A DNA stretch of 64,000 nucleotides from Cladorhizidae sp. MBARI D1340-BT2 (GCA_028752905.1 JAQNBH010000002.1:19066430-19130429); one strand, 5' to 3'. Counted from the first letter of the stretch, positions 47,678 to 58,149 are shown. Numbers and translations: made by a program. Notes: generated by a model from the sequence alone, not told the origin.

Positions 47678-49785
47678 TCAAATGCTCTTGAGGAGAAACT
47701 TGTTCTTGTGCCTACACTTTGAGAGGAATTCCGATCGCTTGTTCAATGATGATTGGCTGTCGGAGTAGATGATGTGGAGTTTTTCAGCAATGCACAGGTT
47801 GCAACGTTTCGATATGGTGGAATACGATGCTGCTCTGTCGATAATGGCCCATTTTATGTTGTGTCTGGTTTTGCTGTCTTTAAGTTTCCATATGTATTTG
47901 GAGAGTTCTGTGGTGTTTCTCATATTTTCGTGGTTGAAGGAGAACTTGTGGTTTGTGTAGCGTGCCTTGAAAGTTGTATCTGTGAGCCCTGTGTAGTGTT
48001 TTTCATCATGGTCGGTGGAGACGGAGGCTTTATAAACTATAGATGTGGTGAGGCAGTGCCCATCCAGCGGGCAATCTTTCTTATTTCGGCAGCTGCATGA
48101 CTTGCTTGGCTCTTGTTGTAGGTTGGTAGGTTTGTTTATTGTTTTGTTGTGAGACATAATTATGCTGTTCATGTTTCTGCAGCAAGAGTAGCTGACCTTG
48201 ACATTGTTGGCATTGAATATTTTGTGCAGCTCATTGCCCTTGGGGAAGTGGGACTTGCGAGGTTGAGGAAGGATTTGCCGATGTTGGTGGCTACATTTTT
48301 GCTGAAGGGTGGGCTGTACCATATTATCTGCCTGCCTCTTGACTTTTTGGTGGGCTTAGTGCTATTTTTTGTTGTTGGTGGTTGAAAACTCATTTGGTAT
48401 TCGTGTCCACTGTTGTGGAGAGCTTTCTGATAGTCTGGTGCTGCCTTTCTGAAGGTACTCTCGTTGTCGGAAATGCTGTTGATTCTCTTATTGATGGATA
48501 GGGGGATATTTTTTATTATAGAGGGAGGGTGGTTTGATTTTTTGTTGATGTATAGGATGTGGCTGTTAGGCTTTCGGTATGGTTGGTATGACCCGTGGGC
48601 GAGGTCGAGTGTCACATCGAGGAAGTTGGTGATCTTGGTATTGGTGTGAATAGTGATGCGGAGGCCGAAGGCATGGAAGATAGATATAATTTCCTTCTTC
48701 ATCCTCTCGCATTGCTTTGGTGATGCATCATGGAGTATTGCAAGTCCATCATCTCTATAAAGCCCAATTTTGTGTTTCCCAAGCTTGGCTGTGAGGTGCG
48801 ACAGGAGGAATGTGCCGACGAGCTCACATATCTCCGCTCCATCATAGCTCCCCATGGTGACATCGAAGAGGTTGGTGGTGTTTCTCTTTGCCCATGTTGT
48901 GCTGCTGAACAGTACCGGTGCGTGCCAGATGACTTCAGCTTCCTCATCGGTGATGGTGGTGCATTGTTTAGCAAATGCCATTGCATCTGAAAGTAGCTGT
49001 TTCTTGATCGAGGGATAGAATTCTATTATGTCAAAGGTGATAAAGGTCTGCCTGTGTTTGTGGGGGATGTTGGAGAACCACTTGATGACAGAGGAAGTGT
49101 TCTTCCATTGCTGCAGGTTCGTTTTCAGCAGGATATCATTGTTGACGCGATCCAGGATGGTTTTGCTGACAAGGCCTATCTCTGATTTGGTGGGATTGAT
49201 TAGTCGACAGCTAGGGTTGTTCTGGAAGTTTTCTTTGTGGTCCTTCAGGGTGATGAAGGCTTCACTCATCGGCATGCATTCTACTCTGTCATCGATGTCT
49301 AGGCTAGCAGTGATTCTCTTGGCCTCATGGTTTATCTCGGCAACATCACCTTCACCGGCCTTCTTGTAGGTTTTTGTGATGTTTTCGTGCAGGAGTTTCC
49401 TGTATTGGTCACACTTTAGCTTGTAGAAGTTGGATGATTTATCTGCATGTATGATCAGTTCCTCTGACTTGTTAATATTTTTGATGTCTTGTTTAAGTTT
49501 ATTTTGGAATTGGCATTTGATATTTCTGAATTCCACCGTCTCCACCATTTTCAGGACCTCTGCTTCGAAGAGTTTTAGGTCCTTCAGTTGGGGGGGGTAC
49601 TTATTTGTTTTGAAACCATACATTTGCTTCACTTGCTTGTCTTTGCTGCCATTTAGGAGGTGGAATGCCTTCCATCTCATGCGCTTTAGAACACTCTCAG
49701 TTTTGTCAATGAGCATCCTCTTGTAGTCTTTGGTAGATGGAATAGGGATGTTCTTCATTGAGTACTCAAAGTTAAGCCGTTCCAT
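47678..49785 (-). pseudogene. Penelope-like RT/GIY-YIG protein, unit 2 (one frameshift)
   Basis: Same product as unit 1. The N-terminus through the RT is one open frame (49785 to about 48260). A single-base loss at about 48258 (GACTTGCGAGG versus GACTTGACGAGG in unit 1) breaks it between the RT and the Cys/GIY-YIG part. A 6-base in-frame deletion at about 48917 removes two residues near WHARKS. The endonuclease frame 47678-48322 is open. Near-identity to unit 1 outside these lesions indicates very recent amplification. Confidence 0.85.
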
Positions 49786-49927
49786 AATTTTGGTGCCTTC
49801 TTGGCGATAGTGCTCAACCAGTGGGAGCGTAGGTACTTAGAAGGTAGTTTGCTGAGAAGGCTACAAATAGTGCTCAATGCTGTATTAAGGCAGAGCTATT
49901 AAATATAGAAAAGTACTGGGATGGCTA

Positions 49928-49966
49928 GTCCTACTGCAGTTTCATGCTAATGCAATCATCAGGGAC
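49928..49966 (-). ncRNA. Hammerhead ribozyme motif, partial unit 3
   Basis: Identical core sequence. It marks the terminal repeat that precedes unit 2 in transcription direction. Confidence 0.75.
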
Positions 49967-50087
49967 AATGAGCAACTGAGGTGGCATGTGGGCATATATG
50001 AGGTGGGGCAGGCAAGTGGGGTGATGCAAGTCTATGGATGGGCGTTAATGAATGGGTGTTGATGAGTGTGTTGATGAGTGTGGTAAT

Positions 50088-50330
50088 TCAAATGCTCTTG
50101 AGGAGAAACTTGTTCTTGTGCCTACACTTTGAGAGGAATTCCGATCGCTTGTTCAATGATGATTGGCTGTCGGAGTAGATGATGTGGAGTTTTTCAGCAA
50201 TGCACAGGTTGCAATGTTTCGATATGGTGGAATACGATGCTGCTCTGTCGATAATGGCCCATTTTATGTTGTGTCTGGTTTTGCAGACTTGCATCACCCC
50301 ACTTGCCTGCCCCACCTCATATATGCCCAC
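50088..50330 (-). pseudogene. Penelope-like unit 3, C-terminal endonuclease fragment only
   Basis: Only the last part of the GIY-YIG region remains (IKWAIIDRAASYSTISKHCN onward). It is cut at about 50286 by the junction with the inverted segment. Confidence 0.8.
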
Positions 50331-50351
50331 ATGCCACCTCAGTTGCTCATT

Positions 50352-50390
50352 GTCCCTGATGATTGCATTAGCATGAAACTGCAGTAGGAC
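50352..50390 (+). ncRNA. Hammerhead ribozyme motif in the inverted terminus
   Basis: Same motif on the plus strand (GTCC-CTGATGA ... GAAACTGCAGTA-GGAC). The inverted terminal segment therefore encodes a ribozyme pointing the other way. Confidence 0.75.
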
Positions 50391-50532
50391 TAGCCATCCC
50401 AGTACTTTTCTATATAGCTATATATATATATATATTTTTTTACTTTTTAAAAGATAAGCAATTTAGTCACTTTTTTCCCACTTTTACTAAGAAAAGCAAT
50501 TTGATAAATGAGTTGGAGATATTAACAATATT

Positions 50533-51085
50533 TATCAGGTGAGATCATATTCTAATGAGTTCTGTGGTTGTGTCTGGCCTGCACAGCAGCTGTCTTTAAG
50601 CTTGAAATGAAATGAAATGAAATGAAATGTTAAAGCGTGTAATGAAATGAAATGAAATGAAATGAAAATATCCCAATTGTTTTTGAAGGGTCAAAGGTAG
50701 AAATTACAGTATATAAAATTATCAATGCAGTAAAAAATTATATTTTATTTTATTTTATTTCATGGGCTGCTATTTGGAAGCTGGCACGTGGTCAACTGCG
50801 CTCAACTTCAGAGACATCCCTGTGGAGACCAGAAAAATATGGAAGGAAAAAAAGTGCTTTTCTTTGAAAAATTGAAATAAAATATTAATAATAAAAAAAT
50901 AAAATAAAATAAAATTCATTTCATTTCATGGCATTTCATTTTATTATTTAAAAAAAAGAGACCAAAGTGCTCATATTTCATTTCATTTCATTACAAGCTT
51001 AAAGACAGCTGCTGCGCAGGCCAGACTCAACCACAGAACTCATTAGAATATGATCTCACATGATAATACTCACCTGATAATTATT
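50533..51085. repeat. Fold-back element with mirrored pentanucleotide tracts
   Basis: The left arm (GAGATCATATTCTAATGAGT, then GGCCTGCACAGCAGCTGTCT) is repeated inverted at about 51000-51060 (AGACAGCTGCTGCGCAGGCC, ACTCATTAGAATATGATCTC). Inside, AAATG runs near 50600-50665 face TTTCA runs near 50915-50995. No coding frame. Confidence 0.8.
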
Positions 51086-51089
51086 TTTT

Positions 51090-51430
51090 ATGCATGTAGC
51101 TAGGGTAGTTTTGCTGAGTTGACAGAATCAACAGAGGAGCTGGATATGGTTTGCAGATCCCTTTACATACAGTTTTTATGCCTTACACTGATCGAGTGAA
51201 AGAAAGAACAGAATTTCTACTTGAAAGTGGACTTTTGTAGTTGAAGACAATCTATTTGAAGTATGAGAGGAGAACCCTTTTAGAAATAGGCAGCCAAGGA
51301 CTCATGTAGAAAAACAACACACAATCAAACTATCCTAAAGCTAGCTACACAACAATAAAACGATGCCATCCAGGTGGGTGTTAATAAAGTTAATAATTGT
51401 CACGAGTACCCAGGATGTTACAATTTCACT
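51090..51430. other. Spacer, nothing recognised
   Basis: Possibly the ancestral 3' portion of the Ginger-like element. No motif seen. Confidence 0.3.
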
Positions 51431-51439
51431 GTATCCACG

Positions 51440-51740
51440 GGTCGTACAATGGTGTCGTACAATGGTGGTATTGGGTCGTACAATGGTGGTATTGGGTCGT
51501 ACAATGGTGGTATTGGGCCACGCCCATTGTCCGTTAGAGCCGATTTTTTAAAAAATCAATGAATGTCTATTTGGTGCACTGGCTGCTGTCCGTTGTTCAG
51601 AATTGGGAGGTTGTCCGCTATTGGGGGACTTTCTAATGCACTATTCATATGGAGAATCAATTGGTGCACCAGCCTCTGTCCAATATAAGGTAGGTGTCCG
51701 CTATTGGGAGTGTCCGTTAATGGAGGTTCCACTGTATTAG
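51440..51740. repeat. MITE fragment with tandem repeats and pogo/Tigger-like end
   Basis: GTCGTACAATGGTGGTATTGG repeats of about 23 bp at 51450-51520. Several TGTCCGCTATTGG and TGTCCGTTA motifs follow. The right end TAATGGAGGTTCCACTG-TA reversed is TA-CAGTGGAACCTCCATTA, as in pogo/Tigger termini. The left terminus is not evident. Confidence 0.5.
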
Positions 51741-51809
51741 TAAAATAGGAAGTCACTTGTCTGAAAAAATATAGCAAATCAATTGCTTCACACAAAAATG
51801 CTACATAAA

Positions 51810-54800
51810 TTAATGATAAGAGCTATGTGCAGGTGGTATGACTTCACTTATCTGAAGACCATGTTCGGACAACTGACTTCATAATAATGTAATACTCACA
51901 CACACATATAAACCATATATACCTGATTGAAAGCAAATGTCGTATTCAGTGCTTGGCACCTAGCATACTGGAAAAAAAAATGTGTTGACAAATTGCAAAA
52001 TCACCATTTGAGATGTTCATGAAGAATTGAAGGAATAGGAAAACAAGACATTACAAATTCTTCTCATGATAATACGTACATACACATAGCAAAAGCAGGT
52101 TTCAATAATGTGTCACCACTCAGGTTATTGCTTACCATGCACAAAAATATGCCACAATCATATGCATTGCTTTGAGTTGGTATGTCCTATAACCATGCAT
52201 GCAAATGTAAAAAGCAATATATAATTACAGTCACTGGGAAGTAAGTGTGTATAGCTATACCTTTGGAGAAAGCATTTTCCCACAATTGGATTTCTTTTCA
52301 TGAGAAAGTCACTGAGGAACACAAATTCAAAATAAGATAACCATCCATGTACACGTATAACTAGTTAAACTAACAGAATTTTTTTCAAACAAAGAATATT
52401 CTTTCCCATCAAGGAGTCGTAAAATCTCAACTCCTGTTCCTCAATGTCGGCTACCACCAAACACCAATGAAGACCAGTGTGTACAGGTACAATAAAATTT
52501 TTGTAGGTGAAAATGTCAAGCTGCATAAAGAAATATATAATAGCATGTTATATCTTTGGGAAGTCTGCAGTATTTATTACCTTGATCCAATTAGCAACTG
52601 GTCATAACCACAACATAGTTGATCGTAAAAATAGCACGAAACACTGTAAACAGATTTTAATTCTTTCCTGTCCGCTTCTTCCATGATCAGGAACACGTAT
52701 GAATCTATGATCTGATATTACTAAAATAAATAAATCTGAAGGAGGGAAAGACTTAGAGGATGAAATGAATACCTTGTCATTTAGCCATTCCTTGTTGGTC
52801 AGCGTATCAAGGTCATGGCGATACACTTGGCAATCATGTATAGAAGACACAGGAGTTTTAGATGGTGCAACCTATAATTAAATACACATAGCTACATGAA
52901 TTACTCTAAACAAGTAGGTAATGCAAAATCAAGAAAACCTGATACCTTTGAACAAAGACCACTTGCTTGCAAATCTTCATTTTCTACAGGTGCACGAATT
53001 GTGATGAAGGTTACTTTTTATACTCAGAGTTACTGTTACAACACAACTACATACCATCTTTTTCAGCCCTTAGGTTTAGGCATCTTCTGGATGAGCAACA
53101 CTGCTTTAGAATACCTTTGCCACCAAATCTTTTCATATCGCAACAAAAAAGACACTTGCCACAATCAGCTGCAGTGCATCCAGCACAAATTCCACACCGT
53201 TTGCGTTTCCCTACAAGCATTAATAATTACAGAACAGTATACGACCTGCTAAGAGCCAACTTGTTCACCTTTCACTAATTTTTTGGCCTTTGAATATGGT
53301 ATGGTAGATACACTCTCGCACTGATCCTGTAGAAATATAATGGTGCATAAAGAGTAAGTTAAAACTCATGCTTAAATCATCTTTGTAGGGAAAAAAAGAT
53401 TAAATGATTTTTGTATCTGGAGACAGTAATCCACATGTAAACCATAGCCATACCTCTTCACTAGCAACAACTGAAGGGCAAGATGGGGTGGAAGGTGGCG
53501 AGCATGATATTGAAGCACAATGCTGAAGGAAATAATAAATAATAACAGTGAAGAGACCACGACATAGTTATTCCCCACAAAGTTGTTGTTGTTTTTAGCC
53601 CAACCAGTGCATTATACAGTCAAGCTCAGTTGAATTGAATTACGACCCATTACTCACTACCAGCACCAACTAACTGCACTGCTCTGAATGGTATGATACT
53701 AATAGTATTCAAGCCGTACTGGATAGTCTTACTAAGTCAATCTTGCGCTTCTTCCTGCAGGGTTCCAGAAGCTCAGCATCTCCCTCTGGAGAGAGATTTG
53801 TGTCTACCGGAGATGACACATTCAGCGAACCACACAGAGGAATAGCTTCAGAATTCACTAAGTATAAACAAAATGGTTGGGACTATAGCTAAACAATATT
53901 TAAAATAATCTACACGTTGGCCCTTCATACACAGTTTTATTTTAAATCAAGTATAATTTGCAGGATATTTGGACAACAATATCAATATCCTCTTTCATTG
54001 TTATATATATATACCTCCTGCTCCATTGGGTGTCAACCACAACTTCAGCTTTTGGGTATTATAGGACTTCCTGAGAAGTTCTCCCTTCTGATCCATAAGA
54101 TGCCACCTTCCTTTTCCTAGGTCTTCTTTGATTATGTATGGCCCCAAAAAATTGACATCCAGTTTTCCACCTTTTCTTCCTTTATTCTTGGAATTTTCTG
54201 CAAGCACTTTATCACCGACCTTAAAAATTTAATAATACATGTACATAGTGTTTATATTATTATCCATCCTGTATATCTTTAGAGTAGTGCCCTTGTTATG
54301 CTTCTTGTCATATTGTCGCTTTTGTCTCTCTTGTGCCTTGAGAATCTTGTGCATGACTTGATCATGGACCTTCTTCTTCAGTTCAACAAGCACCTCAACT
54401 TTCTCATCCATATCTGCATCATCAGTTTCCTTGCTTCAACCTGGTAAACTTGCATCAATTGGAAGTCTTGCTTCTCGGTGGTACATAACGTAAAAATGAG
54501 TAAACTTCGTTGAATCTTGACAACTTGTCCGATATGCAAACAAAACGTTATCAACAAGGTTATCCCAATCGTCACATTCATCATTGACCAACTTCTGTAG
54601 AGATGCTTTTAATGTTTGGTTAAACCTTTCATCAAGGCCATTTGATTGCGGATGGTACGCACTTGTTACTCTGTGTCTAAATCCAGTCAGAGCTTCCAAC
54701 CTGTCCACGATCTGGTTACAGAATTCTCTTCCCTATATAAAGGAATAAATATTTGCCAGACTATAAGTTATGGATACAGCCTAAGACCTTTGCGTGAAAT

Positions 54801-55291
54801 CCCTCCCACCTCACCTAAAATAGCATCCTACAACAAACAAATGAACTTAGTGCAGATGGTCATTGTGTGGGTTCAGAAAAATTTAAAGAAATTAAAAAAA
54901 TCTGACCATATGTTTAGCTATGAGATTATTACTAGTTACTTGATCAGAGATGATTTCTTGTGGACATCCATGCCGCATAATCATCTTGTAGAGAAACTCA
55001 GCTACATGTTTAGCCTCTTTAGTCGGAATTGGCTCTGCCTCAGCCCACTTCGAAAAATAATCGATTAATGTGATGCAATATAGATTGCCCCTGGCACTAA
55101 AGGGAAGTTCAATTAAATCAATCCCAATTTTATTCCAGACATCCGATACTGGAATAGGATGTAGAGCTGCCGCTGGCTTATCAAACTTCCGCTTTGATCG
55201 CTGGCACACATCACAACAGCTGACCTAAATGAATAACATGAAGACATTATGCAGGTGCAATACAACAAATTAATTATTCCAGGCACACACC

Positions 55292-55336
<45 letters not shown>

Positions 55337-55858
55337 ACGGGAACACACAACAAACTTAACTTAGGGCCGAAGATTAAATAACGCGAGTCACACAAGTGCC
55401 GAATTAACTAGTGAAGTAACACAGGTTTTTTTTAACCTACCCATTTCTCTGTGTCATTATTAATTCCCTTCCAATAGTATCGGGAAACGACTTTATTGAT
55501 GGTTTTGTCCCGACCAAAATGGCATCCACCAACTCTGTTGTCATGACAGGCTTCCAAAATTTTCTTCTTCCTATTTTGATCTGTTATAACCTGCATTAAT
55601 GACATGTTGAAATAAATTCCAGTAGCAAGGTAATAGTTTTCTCTAAATGTCTGTGGTGTTCTGGCTTACTTGTCTGAGAATATTTTGGCCTCCTCTTTGG
55701 TCTTTATAGAACAAAGACCCATCCAAAAGCTCAAATTTTTTGGATCTTTTCCTAATGATAGTTTTATCAGCTTTCTGGGCTCCTTCAGGGTAAACTCCTT
55801 GGTGGAGATACTGGTACACTTCGTCATATTTACGTTCTTCTTCAGTAAACGAAGCCAT
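51810..55858 (-). pseudogene. Ginger-like transposase: integrase, CXXC zinc finger and Ulp1-type protease; 17 exons, slightly damaged
   Basis: Exons (minus, 5' to 3'): 55858-55670, 55590-55441, 55224-54940, 54732-54277, 54219-54015, 53857-53733, 53522-53454, 53326-53269, 53210-53055, 52983-52946, 52871-52773, 52711-52581, 52520-52375, 52311-52261, 52186-52136, 51967-51923, and a tentative last exon 51872-51810. Splice phases agree throughout, giving about 770 residues. Domains: N-terminal MASFTEEERKYDEVY; H2C2 finger (ACHD, GGCHFG, CCDVC); integrase core with GIDLIELP, ISDQ|GREF and NGLDERFNQ, exactly 35 residues between second Asp and Glu; SH3-like LGPYIIKEDLGKGRW; NLS CRKKRKID; CXXC finger (CGICAGC, CGKCLFCCDMKRFGG, CCSSRRC, all eight canonical Cys); Ulp1-like protease (TNKEWLNDK, HWCLVVADI, RFYDSLMG, AYDCGIFLCM). 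Damage: in-frame TGA at 54436-54438, AT instead of GT at the exon 4 donor, and apparent 1-base losses in exons 12 and 14. No RT or gag is present, so it is not a retroelement. Confidence 0.8.
55285..55338. repeat. Poly-C tract followed by CA dinucleotides
   Basis: About 30 C residues then CA repeats, within intron 2 of the Ginger-like gene. Length may be affected by sequencing. Confidence 0.8.
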
Positions 55859-55869
55859 ATCCAACGCCG

Positions 55870-56022
55870 CGTGTGTAAAAGTGGGGATACCAAATTCCCT
55901 GAAGGGATACCACGCGGGGATGCCAAATACCCTAGGATATTTTGCACGGGATGCCAAATAACCTAGGGTATTTGGCATGGGGATACCAAATAGTGGGGAT
56001 GCCAAATTCCCTGGGACACCGG
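55870..56022. mobile_element. Right end and subterminal repeats of the CCGG-target element
   Basis: Repeated GGGGATGCCAAATACCCTAG-type motifs end in AATTCCCTGGGACA at 56018, then CCGG (56019-56022). It lies directly upstream of the transposase start, so the promoter probably overlaps these repeats, which may bind the transposase (inference). Confidence 0.6.
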
Positions 56023-56043
56023 GATGGTTGGCAACTCTGCATT
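56023..56043 (+). mobile_element. Probable 3' terminus of the split hAT element
   Basis: GATGGTTGGCAACTCTG follows CCGG. Joined in thought to 43733 (ACTGTCCCGG), the order of motifs matches the hAT end at 27764-27810 (CCCTCCAAC, TCCCGG, GGGAC, GTCCCGG). Confidence 0.45.
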
Positions 56044-57885
56044 CAATCACCTTTTTTATTAAGCGATAAAATTTTAGTTCGTTGTCAAGCGCGTGGATGG
56101 AAAATAATTGATTACGTTGAAAATCAACACCCTCAATATTCGACCCACGCGCTGACCACGACTAAAATTAGCATTTTTTTAAATATATTTTTTTAACCTG
56201 TGGTTACAACTTTAGAGCTCAGTAGATTCTGCAAACTTCATGGTATGGACTTGATATATAGCTCAAAAGATAGGTCTCTCTGTGTGCTCTCTTTTGATAC
56301 TAAAATATGTTTCATAGGTACGTATAACTATAGGCAAGTTACTAGACCCTAAAGCGGAGGGACCACAAAACCTGCACCCCAAAACCGCCGTCCAAAACCA
56401 TTCTGAGTTGCGAAGTGCAAAAAAATTAAAAATGGTACGAGTGGCTAGAGGAAGCTCATACAAGGACCATTCAATTTTCCAACCGCGCGCTTGACCAGGT
56501 AATCAATTTTTAACACCTACTCAAAATGGTTCTTGTATGCTTCCTCTAGCCACTCGTACCATTTTTAATTTTTTTGCACTTCGCAACTCAGAACGGCGGT
56601 TTTGGGGTGCAGGTTTTTGTGGTCCCTCCGCTTTAGGGTCTAGTAACTTGCCTATAGTTATACCTATGAAACATATTTTAGTATCAAAAGAGAGCACACA
56701 GAGAGACCTATCTTTTGAGCTATATATCAAGTCCATACCATGACGTTTGCAGAATCTACTGAGCTCAAAATTGTAACCACAGGTAAAAATAAAATATTTA
56801 AAAAAATGCAGCTGTCCCCCTTTAACACTTAATCAAAAAGGTGATTGAATGCTCTTGGGCTTCCTCTAGCCACTCAATGTTTTTGCACTTAGCAATCTAG
56901 TTATTCTGGATGGGGACTTTGGGATGCAGGTTTTTGAGGTCCCTCCACTTTAGAGTTTAGCAAAAAAAATTGAAATCGGTACGCTAGAGGAAGCCCTAGA
57001 GCATTCAATCACCTTTTTCAATAAGCGTTAAAAATGTATTATGTGGTCAAGCGCATGGGTGCAAAATTGAGGGCATTAATTTTAAAAAGGCTCTATGGCT
57101 TCATCTAGCCACTCGTCAATTATTTTGGCACTTAGCACTGGAGTTATTCTTGATGGGAACTTTGGGATGCAGGTTTTTGAGGTCCCTCCACTTTAGGGTC
57201 TATAGTAACTTGCCTATATTTATCCTATGAAACATATTTTAATATCAAAAGAGAGCACGCAGAGAAACCTATCTTTTCAGCTATATATCAAGTCCATACC
57301 ATGGAGTTTGCAGAATCTATGGAGCTCTAAAGTTGTAACCACTAGTATTTTTTAAAAAAGTTAAAAAAATGCACCTCATAAAACCTCAATTTACATGGGG
57401 CTGTAACTTTTTGGGGTCAAAATCATGGAGGTCAGTGTCCCTTGCCACCATAACTCACTCTGGGATACTCAAACTTTTTGTATCATTTTGAAGCTCTATC
57501 CTAACTCTTTAAAGTGAACGATCACATTTTTCTGTCTTGCTTTATCTTCAAAGTTATTGATGATCAAAGGTCAATTGAAGGTCAAATTTTACCCCACCAT
57601 GAGATCCCTAGAAAATTTTATAAAATATTTCCCATCGCTAATTTTATAGCACTAGAGATACGTTACCCAAACCAGCGCAATACAAAATCTGAGTAGTCTA
57701 GTGGAGCGGCGAAGGCATTTTTGAGGGACTTTTGCATCTTGAAGGTACTTGCCAGAAGATAAATATATATTATATATATCAGCTATCTTTTGGTATCAAA
57801 ATTATGTTCATGAAGATTGAAATAAAAAAGTTATGATCAGTTGTATTGAGTTAACATTTTTTTGATTTTGACCTAAAGAACCCCC
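56044..57885. repeat. Palindromic TTAA-family region
   Basis: 56190-56460 and 56530-56790 are near-perfect inverted arms of about 265 bp (GTGGTTACAACTTTAGAGCT ... CGAGTGGCTAGAGGAAGC), separated by about 70 bp. 56830-57390 holds a further inverted piece of the same family. The right end ACCTAAAGAACCCCC-TTAA (57871-57889) reversed is GGGGGTTCTTTAGGT, one mismatch from the left terminus of the TTAA element at 17643. 57400-57870 is AT-rich without genes. Confidence 0.75.
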
Positions 57886-58149
57886 TTAAGAATAATTTTA
57901 TTGAACATGCTACAGAAGTTCTCACAGGAGCTTCCACACCTATATCCCTCCTTCCAACCATATAGAGGTTCACACTGGAGCTTCCACACCTACCGTAAAT
58001 CTGGAGTTTTTCAGTTGTTCATAAATTTTCTTAGTCTTACTGACCAACGAAAATGAAAAAGGGTAAATTATACTTTAGAATGTGTAGGATTATGCCTTAG
58101 CTATGGCTCAAACTCACATGATAAGGTTGAGAAGAGAGGTGACTTCTAG

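Larger units (their letters stand above)
45008..50415 (-). mobile_element. Penelope-like element array: two full tandem units, a partial unit and an inverted terminus
   Basis: The motif TACTTAGAAGGTAGTTTGCT occurs at 45008, 47424 and 49834, so the units are 2416 and 2410 bp and the third is truncated at about 50286. From about 50287 to 50415 the sequence is the reverse complement of about 45085-45215. Tandem arrangement with an inverted terminal segment is a known habit of Penelope-like elements. Units differ at only a few positions, so the array is young. It lies between AT-dinucleotide runs on both sides. Confidence 0.9.
43734..56018 (-). mobile_element. Ginger-like DNA transposon with nested insertions
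   Basis: The right terminus reversed is TGTCCCAGGGAATTTGGCAT. The left is TGTCACAGGGTATTTGGCAT, so 18 of 20 positions match, and both are flanked by CCGG (43730-43733, 56019-56022). Its multi-exon transposase gene starts 160 bp from the right end, on the minus strand. About 8 kb between the gene's 3' end and the left terminus is later insertions: the Penelope-like array, a fold-back element and MITE ends. Alternative: the left end could belong to a short separate MITE of the same family. The hAT sequence on both sides argues for one element. Confidence 0.55.

Noticed and set aside
53900..55860. Integrase exons read as part of an LTR retrotransposon or retrovirus
   Set aside because: No gag, protease or reverse transcriptase, no LTR, many introns, and a CXXC/Ulp1 tail. 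It fits a Ginger-like DNA transposon.
56263..56743. Two opposing frames with the shared peptide LPLATRTIFNFFALRNSE
   Set aside because: They are mirror translations of the two palindrome arms, not genes.
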